Source: Flavobacterium sp. LC2016-12
GTDB lineage: Bacteria; Bacteroidota; Bacteroidia; Flavobacteriales; Flavobacteriaceae
Assembly (NCBI RefSeq): GCF_015351595.1
Contig: NZ_JADKPT010000009.1
Coordinates: 1 to 64,000 of the forward strand
DNA: 64,000 nt
Direction of reading: 5' to 3'
In this document: piece by piece, positions 44,534-53,398 of the stretch
Position numbering within the stretch: position 1 is the stretch's first letter
Layout of the letters: each line of letters begins with the position of its first letter
The notes under the pieces: model-generated
What the model was told of the DNA's origin: nothing
Seen by the model: only the letters and a program-made list of their open reading frames with translations
Database searches by the model: none
Made by a program: the position numbers and the translations under genes

Positions 44534-45376
44534 TTATTGTTTGTATTTGATCCCAATGCCTAAAATGTATCCGTTACCGGTGTTAAAATCATATACTTCA
44601 TGATTGTCATTGTCAATAAGTATGTACTTTTTATTAAAATTATAACCAGCTTTAAAATTTAAAAACCAGTTGCGATCTACATTTCTTTCATACTCTAAAG
44701 CTGTAGTCATTTGAGATAAACTCACTTTTGTAGCCTCTTTATTTAAATTAATTTGTGAATCTAAATTGTAAAAATTACCATTAAAACTATTGGTTATGCT
44801 GAGCTTGTTCCGGATATTATTTGAATATGATATTTTAGAATCAGGAAACCCTATTGATAAACTGCTTTCATTATTTATTTTATAATTTAAAGCCAGAAAA
44901 GGCATGAACTTAGGATAACCAAAAACCGTTGCTCTTGAAACACCAATGCTTAAATCTGTATTAAAATTCAAATGCTGATTAATTTCAAAACTTCCTAAAA
45001 ATGTTACATCAGAAATATCAAAATTTTGTTCAAAATTGGCTGTAGGCGTTATGATAAAATTCAACTCTGTTGTTTTTGTAACGTTTTGTGTAAACTTAAA
45101 TTGATTTTGTAATTGATTAAATTGAGTCGGGTTTTCAAGCGATTCAAAATCTTCTGTTTCATAATTGACTTTCAAATGTGAGTATTCTAACGTGTTCGAT
45201 ACTTTACTTTTGCCGTTTATTTTTTTACTGGCTTCGATACTAATGTTCGTCTCGTTAAAATTAATTTTATCAGTAGGTTCTGTTTTTAAATTCATATTTA
45301 CTGAAAAATTATCCTGCGCTTTCATACTATAAAATGAAATTGTAAAAATCGAACATATTAAAAACCGTATTTTCAT
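44534..45376 (-). CDS. Outer-membrane beta-barrel protein of unknown family
   Basis: 280 residues. A signal peptide ends 'YSMKAQ', followed by about 14 alternating strands with Asn/Ser/Lys-rich turns and a final 'GYILGIGIKYKQ'. It looks like a small outer-membrane barrel. It is the first gene of a minus-strand operon that continues with the Kelch lipoprotein 16 bp later, and has a promoter box at 45393-45400. No family is recognised; it could be a porin-like channel or a structural partner of the Kelch protein. Confidence 0.72.
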   Translation of the reverse strand: MKIRFLICSIFTISFYSMKAQDNFSVNMNLKTEPTDKINFNETNISIEASKKINGKSKVSNTLEYSHLKVNYETEDFESLENPTQFNQLQNQFKFTQNVTKTTELNFIITPTANFEQNFDISDVTFLGSFEINQHLNFNTDLSIGVSRATVFGYPKFMPFLALNYKINNESSLSIGFPDSKISYSNNIRNKLSITNSFNGNFYNLDSQINLNKEATKVSLSQMTTALEYERNVDRNWFLNFKAGYNFNKKYILIDNDNHEVYDFNTGNGYILGIGIKYKQ

Positions 45377-45392
45377 TACTTATTTATTGGTC

Positions 45393-45400
45393 CAAAAGTA
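45393..45400 (-). promoter_or_regulatory. -7 box (TACTTTTG on minus) of the barrel/Kelch/kinase operon
   Basis: Plus-strand CAAAAGTA, 16 bases before the ATG at 45376. The rest of the 230-bp divergent gap (45377-45606) shows nothing further that I can name. Confidence 0.65.
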
Positions 45401-45583
45401 GGTGCCTAATGTATTTTAAAAAAAGAAGATATATGTATGGTGTGTTTTGATAGACAAAAGAGCTCTTTTTACAGCCGAATCAAGTATTTGATGTCTAAAT
45501 GCTATTGTAGATGATTTATTGCTGTTTATAGTATAAAAAAGCGAGGCTGTATATGTTATAGTGCGGTGCAGAGGAGTGCATTT

Positions 45584-45591
45584 TATATTTG
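45584..45591 (+). promoter_or_regulatory. -7 box TATATTTG of the DUF4270 gene
   Basis: Exact TAnnTTTG match. Its last three bases form a TTG (45589) that opens the reading frame but cannot be the start; the ATG at 45607 leaves a leader of only about ten bases. Confidence 0.65.
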
Positions 45592-45606
45592 TTCAAAAAA
45601 ATTATT

Positions 45607-46935
45607 ATGCACAAGTTTATATTAATGTTGTTTTTTCTTATCACAATACTTTCATGTGGTACAGATACAGATGCCGGCGAATTTGTTGTAGGTTCGGATT
45701 ATTTAGCTTTAGATAACAAAGTTGTTTTAATTGATACTGTAACGGTAGAAATGTCAACTATTAATTTCGATTCTCTTGTGACTTCAAGTCAGAGCCGAAT
45801 ATTAATCGGAAATTATGACGACCCGGTTTTTGGAAAAGTAAAGTCGAATAGTTATTTCCAGCTGGCTTCGAGTTCTTATACATTAAATAATGGAGGTTCA
45901 GATACGGAAACAACAAATTATGTATTTGATTCTATTGCAATGATTCTTAAATATGATAATTATTACTATGGTGATACTACAAAAGTGCAAACTTTTGATA
46001 TTCATCGTCTGACTCAAAAAGTAAAGCCAAATAGTGAGGATGATAGTTTTTATAATAACTCTGTTTTGAGTTATAGTGATGAAAGTATCGGAACAATTTC
46101 GTACAAACCAAGACCTATTGAAAAGGATTCTATCACAATAAAAATGAATGATGCCTTTGGTGCAGCACTTTTTCAAAAATTAAAGACAAGGGAAATTACT
46201 GATTTTGACAGTTTTTCAGAATATTTGAAAGGATTGGCATTGGTTTCTTCAACGGAAAATTCCTCAAGTGTCATCGGTTTTCATGCAGCTACAAGTAAAA
46301 TTAGATTGTACTATTCAAAATATCAGGCAGATACTGAAGAGACACCTTATATAATCGATTTCACAATTTCGGAGGCAACAAAACAGTTTAATTCTATTTC
46401 TTTAGATAAAACCGGAACCTTGCTACAAAATTTGCCCATTGCGAGTAGTAAATTATCAAGTTCACTCACAAATCGACAAGGTTTTATTCAGTCGGGAACC
46501 GGAGTAGCCTGCAGGATAGATTTTCCTAATATTAAGCAACTTAAATACATTTCGGACAAAGGTGCTATTGTTAGTGCTGAGTTGCTTTTAAAACCTATTA
46601 ATAATTCCTTCTCAGAGCAATATCCTCTGGCAGATTCCCTGAAAGTTTATGTTGCTGATAATTTAAACAGAATAAGTGGTTCGTTGGAAAATGGTGCAGG
46701 AGCATATGTTTATGGTGCTTTAAATAAAAAAAGTGACGAATTTAATGAGAATCTTGGATATGTAATTCCTATTGGTAGTTTTCTACAGAAAGAAATGTGG
46801 AAACAATCTGATTCCAGATCCTCTTTGATTTTGACATTACCTGTTATATCTAAAGCGGTAAACAGAATTGTTTTGGGAGATCAAAAACATCCTAATAATA
46901 AAATTCAATTGAAAATTTATTACACCTCTTATTAA
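45607..46935 (+). CDS. DUF4270 family lipoprotein
   Basis: 442 residues from ATG 45607. The lipobox 'TILSCG' (about Cys17) is followed by 'DYLALDNKVVLIDTVTVEMSTINFDSL', 'ILIGNYDDPVFGKVKSNSYFQL' and a C-terminal 'KIQLKIYYTSY', all typical of DUF4270. Members are strand-rich outer-surface or periplasmic lipoproteins without a known activity. It is followed with no gap by a barrel protein, so the two are translated together. Confidence 0.88.
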   Translation: MHKFILMLFFLITILSCGTDTDAGEFVVGSDYLALDNKVVLIDTVTVEMSTINFDSLVTSSQSRILIGNYDDPVFGKVKSNSYFQLASSSYTLNNGGSDTETTNYVFDSIAMILKYDNYYYGDTTKVQTFDIHRLTQKVKPNSEDDSFYNNSVLSYSDESIGTISYKPRPIEKDSITIKMNDAFGAALFQKLKTREITDFDSFSEYLKGLALVSSTENSSSVIGFHAATSKIRLYYSKYQADTEETPYIIDFTISEATKQFNSISLDKTGTLLQNLPIASSKLSSSLTNRQGFIQSGTGVACRIDFPNIKQLKYISDKGAIVSAELLLKPINNSFSEQYPLADSLKVYVADNLNRISGSLENGAGAYVYGALNKKSDEFNENLGYVIPIGSFLQKEMWKQSDSRSSLILTLPVISKAVNRIVLGDQKHPNNKIQLKIYYTSY

Positions 46936-48171
46936 ATGAAAAACAGAATAGTTTATTTAAGTGGCGCCATATTGATGTCGCTGACTTCATTTTCGCAAAG
47001 TATTTCAAGTTCACCTTATTCGTTATATGGAGTAGGAAGTTTGTACGATTCTGATTTTGGTGTAATTCCATCTATTGGATCTTCTGGAATTGCATTGCCA
47101 TCGGATACATTTATTAATAATCTGAATCCATCGTCATTAGGTTATTTGCCTCAAAATCATTTTATGTTTGATATTGGAGGGAAAGCTATAGCAACAACCT
47201 ATCAGAGTGGTTCAAGAACGGAGAATCGTAATAACTTTCAATTTTCGCATATTGCATTTGCTTTTCCGGTTACGAAGAACTCTGGCTTTAGTGTAGCTTT
47301 GAGACCTTATTCGAGTGCAACATTCAAAATTTCTAATTTAAAATTACCGATAGAAAACAGCCAGGAATACTATTATTTGACAGCAGCAGGTTCTGGAGGA
47401 TTAAATAATTTTGATTTTTCGTATGGCTATCGATTAGGGAAAAAATTATCAGTTGGAGTCTCAGCTGCAGTATTATTTGGAAATACAACTGATGATCGGA
47501 GTTCTTTAATAATAAGTTCAATTACAAACATTCACAAAAAAACAGATTATAGTGGTTTGCGTGCTACTTTAGGAGGGCAATATAAAATTGATTCTACTTT
47601 AACAATTGGTTCAACATTTAAATTACCAGCCCAAATTAGGGCTTCTAAAGTTCAGACGGTTCAAACTGTTACAGATGATGTTGTAACCACTGTAGAATCA
47701 GATGTTGCTTCTAATATAGATGATTATTATATGCCTTTGGAAATTGGGGTTGGGGTTAGTAAGCGCTTTAAGAATAATTTGAATATGACATTAGATTATG
47801 AAAAAAGTTTATGGAATGATTCGAATCAGTCTGAATTGTATGGAGATTTTGTAAATCAGGATCGATTTGCACTTGGATTTACCTATAGAGCTAAAAAAAA
47901 TATTCGGAAATATTGGGATAGCGTTCAGTATGCAGCCGGAGCAAATTTTGATACAGGTTATCTTGAGGTTGATGGCAAACGTATTAATAACGCAGCTATT
48001 TCTATTGGACTTTCTCTTCCAATAGATAACACTTATTCAGCTTTAAATATTTCCTACTCTTATGGTCAAAAGGGAAAAATTTCAGATAATCTAATAAAAG
48101 AAAATTACCATAAAGTATCCCTTAATTTATCGCTTGATGGGATTTGGTTTGTTAAACGAAAAATAGAATAG
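46936..48171 (+). CDS. Outer-membrane barrel protein, FadL-like in outline
   Basis: 411 residues. A signal peptide ends 'LTSFSQS', then 'SSSPYSLYGVGSLYDSDFG' and 'NLNPSSLGYLPQNHFMFDIG', a start seen in Bacteroidota FadL/PorV-like barrel proteins, followed by many alternating strands and a closing 'DGIWFVKRKIE'. It probably sits in the outer membrane together with its DUF4270 partner. Substrate unknown. It is convergent with murI, with only five bases between stop codons and no hairpin. Confidence 0.75.
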   Translation: MKNRIVYLSGAILMSLTSFSQSISSSPYSLYGVGSLYDSDFGVIPSIGSSGIALPSDTFINNLNPSSLGYLPQNHFMFDIGGKAIATTYQSGSRTENRNNFQFSHIAFAFPVTKNSGFSVALRPYSSATFKISNLKLPIENSQEYYYLTAAGSGGLNNFDFSYGYRLGKKLSVGVSAAVLFGNTTDDRSSLIISSITNIHKKTDYSGLRATLGGQYKIDSTLTIGSTFKLPAQIRASKVQTVQTVTDDVVTTVESDVASNIDDYYMPLEIGVGVSKRFKNNLNMTLDYEKSLWNDSNQSELYGDFVNQDRFALGFTYRAKKNIRKYWDSVQYAAGANFDTGYLEVDGKRINNAAISIGLSLPIDNTYSALNISYSYGQKGKISDNLIKENYHKVSLNLSLDGIWFVKRKIE

Positions 48172-48176
48172 GGGAG

Positions 48177-48953
48177 CTAGAAATCCTTTTTTACCACTGG
48201 ATATTTATAATTTAATATTGACTCTAAAACAGCGGGATCTGAATTGACATAAAATTCAGGCTCGCTTTTTTTGTTATCTGAGAAACCAACCTTTTCACGC
48301 AAAATATTTTGGGTCTGACGAGCTACGGCTTCTCCGGAATCAATAATCTGAATATGGTCTGGAAGTATTTTTTTGATCTGTGGAATCAAATAAGGATAAT
48401 GACTACATCCTAATACCAGATAATCGATATTAGCATCGATCATTGGCTGTAAATATGATTCTAGTAGTTGAGTCATTTCAGGTGAATTCAGGTTCCCGTC
48501 TTCAATAAGCTGAACAAGGCCGTGACCAACTTGTTCAATAATTGTAGTATGCTGAAACATTTCAGCAGTTTTATTGAACAGTTCGCTATTTAATGTTCCT
48601 TTGGTAGCTAAGATTCCGATTACTTGTGTTTTAGAATTATTAGCCGCTGGTTTTATTGCCGGTTCAATTCCTATAAATGGAATATCATAAGTTGCTCGAA
48701 GTTCGCGAATTGCATTTGTTGTTGCCGTATTACAGGCTACAACAATTAACTTACAGTTCATTTCAAGTAAAAAATCAACATTCTTTTTGCTTAGAGCGAC
48801 AATCTCTTCCTTGGTTCTTTGACCATACGGAGCATTTTTGCTATCAGCTAAATATATAGTTTTTTCGTTTGGGAGTAGATCGTGAATGGCGCTCCAAATG
48901 GAAGTTCCTCCAATACCGGAATCAAAAACGCCTATAGGATTGTTGTTCGTCAT
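48177..48953 (-). CDS. murI: Glutamate racemase
   Basis: 258 residues. 'GVFDSGIGGTSIW' at the N-terminus and the two catalytic cysteines in 'VVACNTATTN' (C74) and 'LGCSHYPYL' (C183) are all present. It makes D-glutamate for peptidoglycan in the cytosol. The promoter box at 48958-48965 is so close that the mRNA may begin at or next to the ATG. Confidence 0.95.
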   Translation of the reverse strand: MTNNNPIGVFDSGIGGTSIWSAIHDLLPNEKTIYLADSKNAPYGQRTKEEIVALSKKNVDFLLEMNCKLIVVACNTATTNAIRELRATYDIPFIGIEPAIKPAANNSKTQVIGILATKGTLNSELFNKTAEMFQHTTIIEQVGHGLVQLIEDGNLNSPEMTQLLESYLQPMIDANIDYLVLGCSHYPYLIPQIKKILPDHIQIIDSGEAVARQTQNILREKVGFSDNKKSEPEFYVNSDPAVLESILNYKYPVVKKDF

Positions 48954-48957
48954 ACTA

Positions 48958-48965
48958 CAAATTTA
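48958..48965 (-). promoter_or_regulatory. -7 box (TAAATTTG on minus) of murI
   Basis: Plus-strand CAAATTTA only four bases upstream of the murI ATG (48953), implying a leaderless or nearly leaderless mRNA. Confidence 0.65.
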
Positions 48966-49044
48966 GTATTTTTTTGAAATAGATTTATATCCTTAGTAAA
49001 CTGAAATTATATAATACTATTGTTTTTTAATCATAATTTGATGT

Positions 49045-49088
49045 ACAAAAAAAACTGCCCAAACTTTTTTAAAAAATTTGGGCAGTTT
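49045..49088 (-). terminator. Terminator after the ompH genes
   Basis: AAACTGCCCAAA (49052-49063) pairs with TTTGGGCAGTTT (49077-49088), with a T run on the minus strand beyond 49052. It closes the bamA-ompH-ompH transcript before murI. Confidence 0.92.
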
Positions 49089-49108
49089 ATAGTAAGAAGA
49101 TCCGTTTT

Positions 49109-49612
49109 TTAGAATCCTAAATCTTTTTTTACATCAGCAGTAATGTTTGGACCATCAGCTAAGATTAGAGTAGAACCATCTAATACATATTGGTATCCTT
49201 TAGCTTTTCCAACTTTTTGGATAGAAGCTTTTACTTTTTCCATGATTGGTTTTACGATATCAGAATCTTTTTGTTGCAATTCTTTTTGAGCATTGTCTCT
49301 GTAAGCGGTAATTCTACCCTGCATGTCCTGAACTTCTTTAGAACGTTCTCCGTTTACAGCTTCAGTTACTGTAGTAACTTCTTGCTCATACTTTTTGATT
49401 TTAGTTTGATATTCTTCAATCATTTTTTTGTATTCAGCATCATATGTAGCACTTAATTTTTGTAGTTGATTTTGAGCATCAAGCATTGCAGGCATTTTCG
49501 ACATAATCTCGCTAACATCAACATGGGCTACCTTAGCCTGTGCATTCATTGTGTTACTTGCTCCTAAAATTAGTATGGCAGCAATTAGTAAAGTTTTGAT
49601 TTGTTTCATCAT
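49109..49612 (-). CDS. OmpH/Skp family periplasmic chaperone (short copy)
   Basis: 167 residues. A signal peptide ends 'NTMNAQ', followed by the Skp fold: 'KVAHVDVSEIMSKMPAMLDAQNQL', a long coiled coil (~45-125) and 'VGKAKGYQYVLDGSTLILADG'. Skp trimers hold unfolded barrel proteins on the way to the BAM complex. It lies 15 bp behind the longer OmpH gene and shares its transcript. Confidence 0.92.
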   Translation of the reverse strand: MMKQIKTLLIAAILILGASNTMNAQAKVAHVDVSEIMSKMPAMLDAQNQLQKLSATYDAEYKKMIEEYQTKIKKYEQEVTTVTEAVNGERSKEVQDMQGRITAYRDNAQKELQQKDSDIVKPIMEKVKASIQKVGKAKGYQYVLDGSTLILADGPNITADVKKDLGF

Positions 49613-49627
49613 TTTTAAAAATATTAA

Positions 49628-50647
49628 TTAATTATTGGTCGTATTTGATTTTTGTGTTTCGGCTTCTTTTGCTTTCTTAGCCGCTTCTCTTTCTTCTAGT
49701 ATTTTCTTTCTTCTCTCTTCTAATTCTTTTTTACGTTGCTCGTAAAGTTTTTGTCTTTCTTCGGCCTTATTTACCGCTGGATCAGCAGTCGGTGTTTCAC
49801 CTGTTGTAGCAGGTTTAGCAGTTTCGTCTGTCTTACCTGTTTCAATTGTTTTTGAGGCTTCGGTTGTTTTTGCAGGTTCAGAAACCGTGCCATTTTTTTT
49901 CGCTTCTCTTTCTGCTAATATTGCTTTTCTTCTATCGTCGTATTCTTTTTTCTTTGCTTCCTGTTCTAATCTTCTGTCTTCAATTAGTTTTTCTCTGGCT
50001 GCCTTTTTCTCATCAAGTGCTTTCTGTCTGTCTGCCATTGCCGGATTTTCGTCAATTGCATTTTCTTTACTTTCTTTAGCCTCCTGATCTTTCAATTGCT
50101 TTTTAGTCAATTGCTCGCGTTTGTCAGTTCGATTTAAAACACGAATTACCTGATCGCTGATATCAAATTTCTTATTGCTGAAAAGCATTGTTAAATCTGA
50201 TGATTTGTCAAAAATGAAATCATAGTTCTTAGCTTCAGCAATATCCTGAACGGCCGTAAAAACCTGATCTTGTATCGGTTTAGCCAATGCTGCTTTTTGA
50301 TGAATTAAATTTCCATTTGACCCAAATTGCTTTTGCTGATAATCCAGCATTTCATCTTCAAGAAATTTAATTTCTGTTTCTCTTTCATCTATAAGCTCTT
50401 TGGTCAATAAGGCTTTTTCAGCTTTAAGACTTTCCTTAAGCGTATTTATATCTAATTTTTTGGCTTCAATTTCCTGTTTCCATTTTTGAGCCTTTAATTC
50501 TAATTGAGCTGTGGCCTCTTTGTAATCAGAAACATTTTCCAAAATGTATTCCATGTCGATATAGCCAATTCGAGTTGTTCTTGTCTGAGCCTGACTTGCA
50601 TTTGCTACAATCAGGGCTAAAAATATAAATAAAAATTGTTTTCTCAT
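49628..50647 (-). CDS. OmpH/Skp family chaperone with long charged C-terminal extension
   Basis: 339 residues, about twice the usual Skp length. A signal peptide ends 'ASQAQ', and the OmpH domain spans ~22-170 ('RIGYIDMEYILENVSDYKEA'). From ~175 a Lys/Glu/Arg coiled-coil tail is interrupted by a Thr/Ala/Pro-rich low-complexity patch (~255-295, 'KTTEASKTIETGKTDE') and ends in Asn/Thr. The tail may reach the cell wall or lengthen the holding tentacles. It has a promoter box at 50676 and follows bamA. Confidence 0.9.
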   Translation of the reverse strand: MRKQFLFIFLALIVANASQAQTRTTRIGYIDMEYILENVSDYKEATAQLELKAQKWKQEIEAKKLDINTLKESLKAEKALLTKELIDERETEIKFLEDEMLDYQQKQFGSNGNLIHQKAALAKPIQDQVFTAVQDIAEAKNYDFIFDKSSDLTMLFSNKKFDISDQVIRVLNRTDKREQLTKKQLKDQEAKESKENAIDENPAMADRQKALDEKKAAREKLIEDRRLEQEAKKKEYDDRRKAILAEREAKKNGTVSEPAKTTEASKTIETGKTDETAKPATTGETPTADPAVNKAEERQKLYEQRKKELEERRKKILEEREAAKKAKEAETQKSNTTNN

Positions 50648-50675
50648 AACATTACTTTATTTTCGAATTTTTAGC

Positions 50676-50683
50676 CAAATGTA
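50676..50683 (-). promoter_or_regulatory. -7 box (TACATTTG on minus) before the ompH pair
   Basis: Plus-strand CAAATGTA in the 48-bp gap between bamA and ompH. It would allow chaperone expression apart from bamA. Confidence 0.55.
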
Positions 50684-50695
50684 CTAAAAATTGGA

Positions 50696-53398
50696 CTAAA
50701 ACTGTTGACCAATGATAAAGTGCGTTTCCCAGCCATTTGCTTTATTTGTAACAGATCCAGGAAGAGCATCAAAGCCATATCCTAAATCAATTCCTAGTAA
50801 TCCAAACGCCGGCATAAATACACGTAAACCAAAACCTGCCGAACGACTTAAGTCAAACGGATTATAATCTTTAAACGTTGGATATGATGAACCTGCTTCT
50901 AAGAACGTTAAGGCATAAATAGATGCAGACGCTTTTAATGTAATCGGATAACGCAATTCCATTGAGAATTTGTTATAAATTGTTGCTCCAATTTGTTCAC
51001 CTGCGGCATTTACCGGAGTTAACGAGTTGTTAGGATAACCTCTCAACTGGATTGTTTCTCTACCATCCATTGAGTAATTTGCCATTCCATCTCCACCTAA
51101 ATAAAAACGTTCAAAAGGCACAACTCCTCTTGCCTGATCGTAAGCTCCTAAGAAACCAAATTCTGTTAAGGTTCTTAATACCAATTTACCATAAACTTTA
51201 GTATACCAGTCAGCTTTGAATTTTACTTTATAATATTCTAGCCAGTTGTATCTTTTTTGGTCAACTTTCCCCTGATCTGTATCAGCACTTGCAAAATCAG
51301 ATCCAACACTTACATATCCTGATGTCCCGTTTATAGTTTCTGTCTTTACATAATCACCTGTGTTCAATGGTTGTCCATCTATTCCTGATGTTGGTGTTCC
51401 TGTATATTGTGTTTTGTATTCTTTTTGATTTGGTAAATCAGCATAGTCAATCCCATTAAATAATGAATATGGAGGGGTTACTTTTGCGGAAATACTAAAC
51501 TCAGAACCATACATTGGGAAAATTGGATTTACCCCTTTATTACTTCTTGAAAGTCCAATAGTATAAGCTAAGTTTCTTGACGCTCCGTTACCAAAGGTAA
51601 ATAAACCTGTGTTATAATTGTTCAGATCATAATGTTGGTAACTTACCGATTGTGATAAAACAAAATAATCATCCGGCACAGTTAATCTTTTTGCTAAACC
51701 AACTTGTACAGTAAAAATATTAAAACTTTTGCTTTTGTCTACATCTCTTGTAATATAATTATTTAAGTATTGTGTACTATAAGATATAGATGAACTAAAT
51801 TGTACTGGTTTTTTACCTCCAAACCATGGCTCAGAAAATGATAAACTATAGGTCTGGAAATACGTACTTCCTTGTAAACGAAGCGCTACTTTTTGTCCGT
51901 CTCCCATAGGTAGTGGTTTGTACGCTTCTTTTTTGAACATATTTCGTGCAGAAAAGTTATTGAAAGAAAGTCCTAACGTTCCGATGAAGCCACCTCCACC
52001 GTAACCTCCCTGAAGTTCAACCTGACTGGATCCTTTTTCAACTACTTGATATTCGATATCTACTGTTCCTGCTCCTGCATCAACATTTCTAAATTCAGGT
52101 TTAATTGCTTCAGGATCAAAGAATCCTAATTGACCAATTTCACGAATTGTTCTTACTAATTGTTCTTTACTGTATTTTTCACCTGGTTTGGTTCTTAATT
52201 CTCGGTAAATAACATGGTCATTAGTTTTGTCGTTTCCAGTTACATATATTTTATTGAAATATGCAATTGGTCCTTCAGTAACTCTGATTTCAAAATCAAT
52301 TGTATCGTTAACAGTTCTTACCTCTACAGAGTTAATTTTTGAGAATAAATAACCGTTATTTTGATATAAATTTGTTATATCCTCTGCGTCTGGTTTTGTG
52401 TTATCTGCAATTCTTTTTTCTAACAATACTCCGTTATAAACTTCTCCTTTTTTAATTCCTAAATAACTGTTTAAAGTACGGTCAGAATAAACGGTGTTTC
52501 CTAAAAATTTAATATTTCCGAAGTAGTATTTGTTTCCTTCTTCCATATTAATTTTGATTGCCAGCATATTTTTCTCTTTGTTGTAAGTAACAGAGTCATA
52601 GATAATACGAGCATCACGATATCCTTTTTCTTTATAGGCAGCAATTACCTTTTCTAAATCGGTTTTATATTTTTCAGGAATAAATTTCGAAGCTTTTAAT
52701 ACACGGAAAACATTTTTTTGTTTTGTGTCCTTCATCGCTCCTCTTAATTGAGAGTCAGTAAGTTGTTTATTTCCTATGAAATCTATACTGCTTATTTTTA
52801 CCTTATCACCCTTATCTATCCGAACAAGCATATTTACCTGATTTCCGGCAGTAGTATCTGGAGTATTTGTTATAGTAACTTTAGTGTTATAAAAACCTTC
52901 TTTTTTGTATTTGTTTTCGATGTAATTTTTGGTAGTTGTAATTAAATTTTCGTTGACAATTTTGTTCTTTGTCAGATTGTTATCCTTAATTAAACCCTCT
53001 ACCTTACTCTTTTTAACACCAACAATTTTAACTTCATTTAGTTTAGGAAGTTCAACGATATCTAAATCTAAATAAATACTATCATTTTCAATTTTATTTA
53101 CATAAAAGGAAATTTCATCAAATAGGCCAAGTTTACCTAATTTTTTAATAGCACCACTGATTTCTTCACCAGGTACAGTTATTTCCTGCCCTTTTTGAAG
53201 ACCAGAGAAAGTAACAACAGTTTGTTCATTGAAGCTTATTTTACCAACAACAGAAACTTTAGCAAGAATATATTTTTTTCCTTGATCAAAAGGAACTCTT
53301 TCTTGTGCTTTTATTTGTGAAAAACTACCCATAAGAATTAGGGTAAGGACTATTTGTATTCTTTTTTGTAACACTAAAAAATTATTTAATTTGTTCAC
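50696..53398 (-). CDS. bamA: Outer-membrane protein assembly factor BamA
   Basis: About 900 residues. A signal peptide ends 'FSQIKAQ', and five POTRA domains follow (~residues 35-440) with repeating 'KVEGL', 'GF.N' and 'G.Y' patterns. A C-terminal 16-strand Omp85 barrel carries the 'IQLRGYPNNSL' loop (the family's VRGF/Y motif) and a terminal Phe in 'FIIGQQF'. It folds and inserts barrel proteins, including the many in this window. The ATG-less start is uncertain: GTG at 53398 (17-base overlap with uppS) or GTG at 53374 (7 bases after it). A frame reaching 53506 would overlap uppS by 125 bases and is unlikely. Confidence 0.93.
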   Translation of the reverse strand: MNKLNNFLVLQKRIQIVLTLILMGSFSQIKAQERVPFDQGKKYILAKVSVVGKISFNEQTVVTFSGLQKGQEITVPGEEISGAIKKLGKLGLFDEISFYVNKIENDSIYLDLDIVELPKLNEVKIVGVKKSKVEGLIKDNNLTKNKIVNENLITTTKNYIENKYKKEGFYNTKVTITNTPDTTAGNQVNMLVRIDKGDKVKISSIDFIGNKQLTDSQLRGAMKDTKQKNVFRVLKASKFIPEKYKTDLEKVIAAYKEKGYRDARIIYDSVTYNKEKNMLAIKINMEEGNKYYFGNIKFLGNTVYSDRTLNSYLGIKKGEVYNGVLLEKRIADNTKPDAEDITNLYQNNGYLFSKINSVEVRTVNDTIDFEIRVTEGPIAYFNKIYVTGNDKTNDHVIYRELRTKPGEKYSKEQLVRTIREIGQLGFFDPEAIKPEFRNVDAGAGTVDIEYQVVEKGSSQVELQGGYGGGGFIGTLGLSFNNFSARNMFKKEAYKPLPMGDGQKVALRLQGSTYFQTYSLSFSEPWFGGKKPVQFSSSISYSTQYLNNYITRDVDKSKSFNIFTVQVGLAKRLTVPDDYFVLSQSVSYQHYDLNNYNTGLFTFGNGASRNLAYTIGLSRSNKGVNPIFPMYGSEFSISAKVTPPYSLFNGIDYADLPNQKEYKTQYTGTPTSGIDGQPLNTGDYVKTETINGTSGYVSVGSDFASADTDQGKVDQKRYNWLEYYKVKFKADWYTKVYGKLVLRTLTEFGFLGAYDQARGVVPFERFYLGGDGMANYSMDGRETIQLRGYPNNSLTPVNAAGEQIGATIYNKFSMELRYPITLKASASIYALTFLEAGSSYPTFKDYNPFDLSRSAGFGLRVFMPAFGLLGIDLGYGFDALPGSVTNKANGWETHFIIGQQF

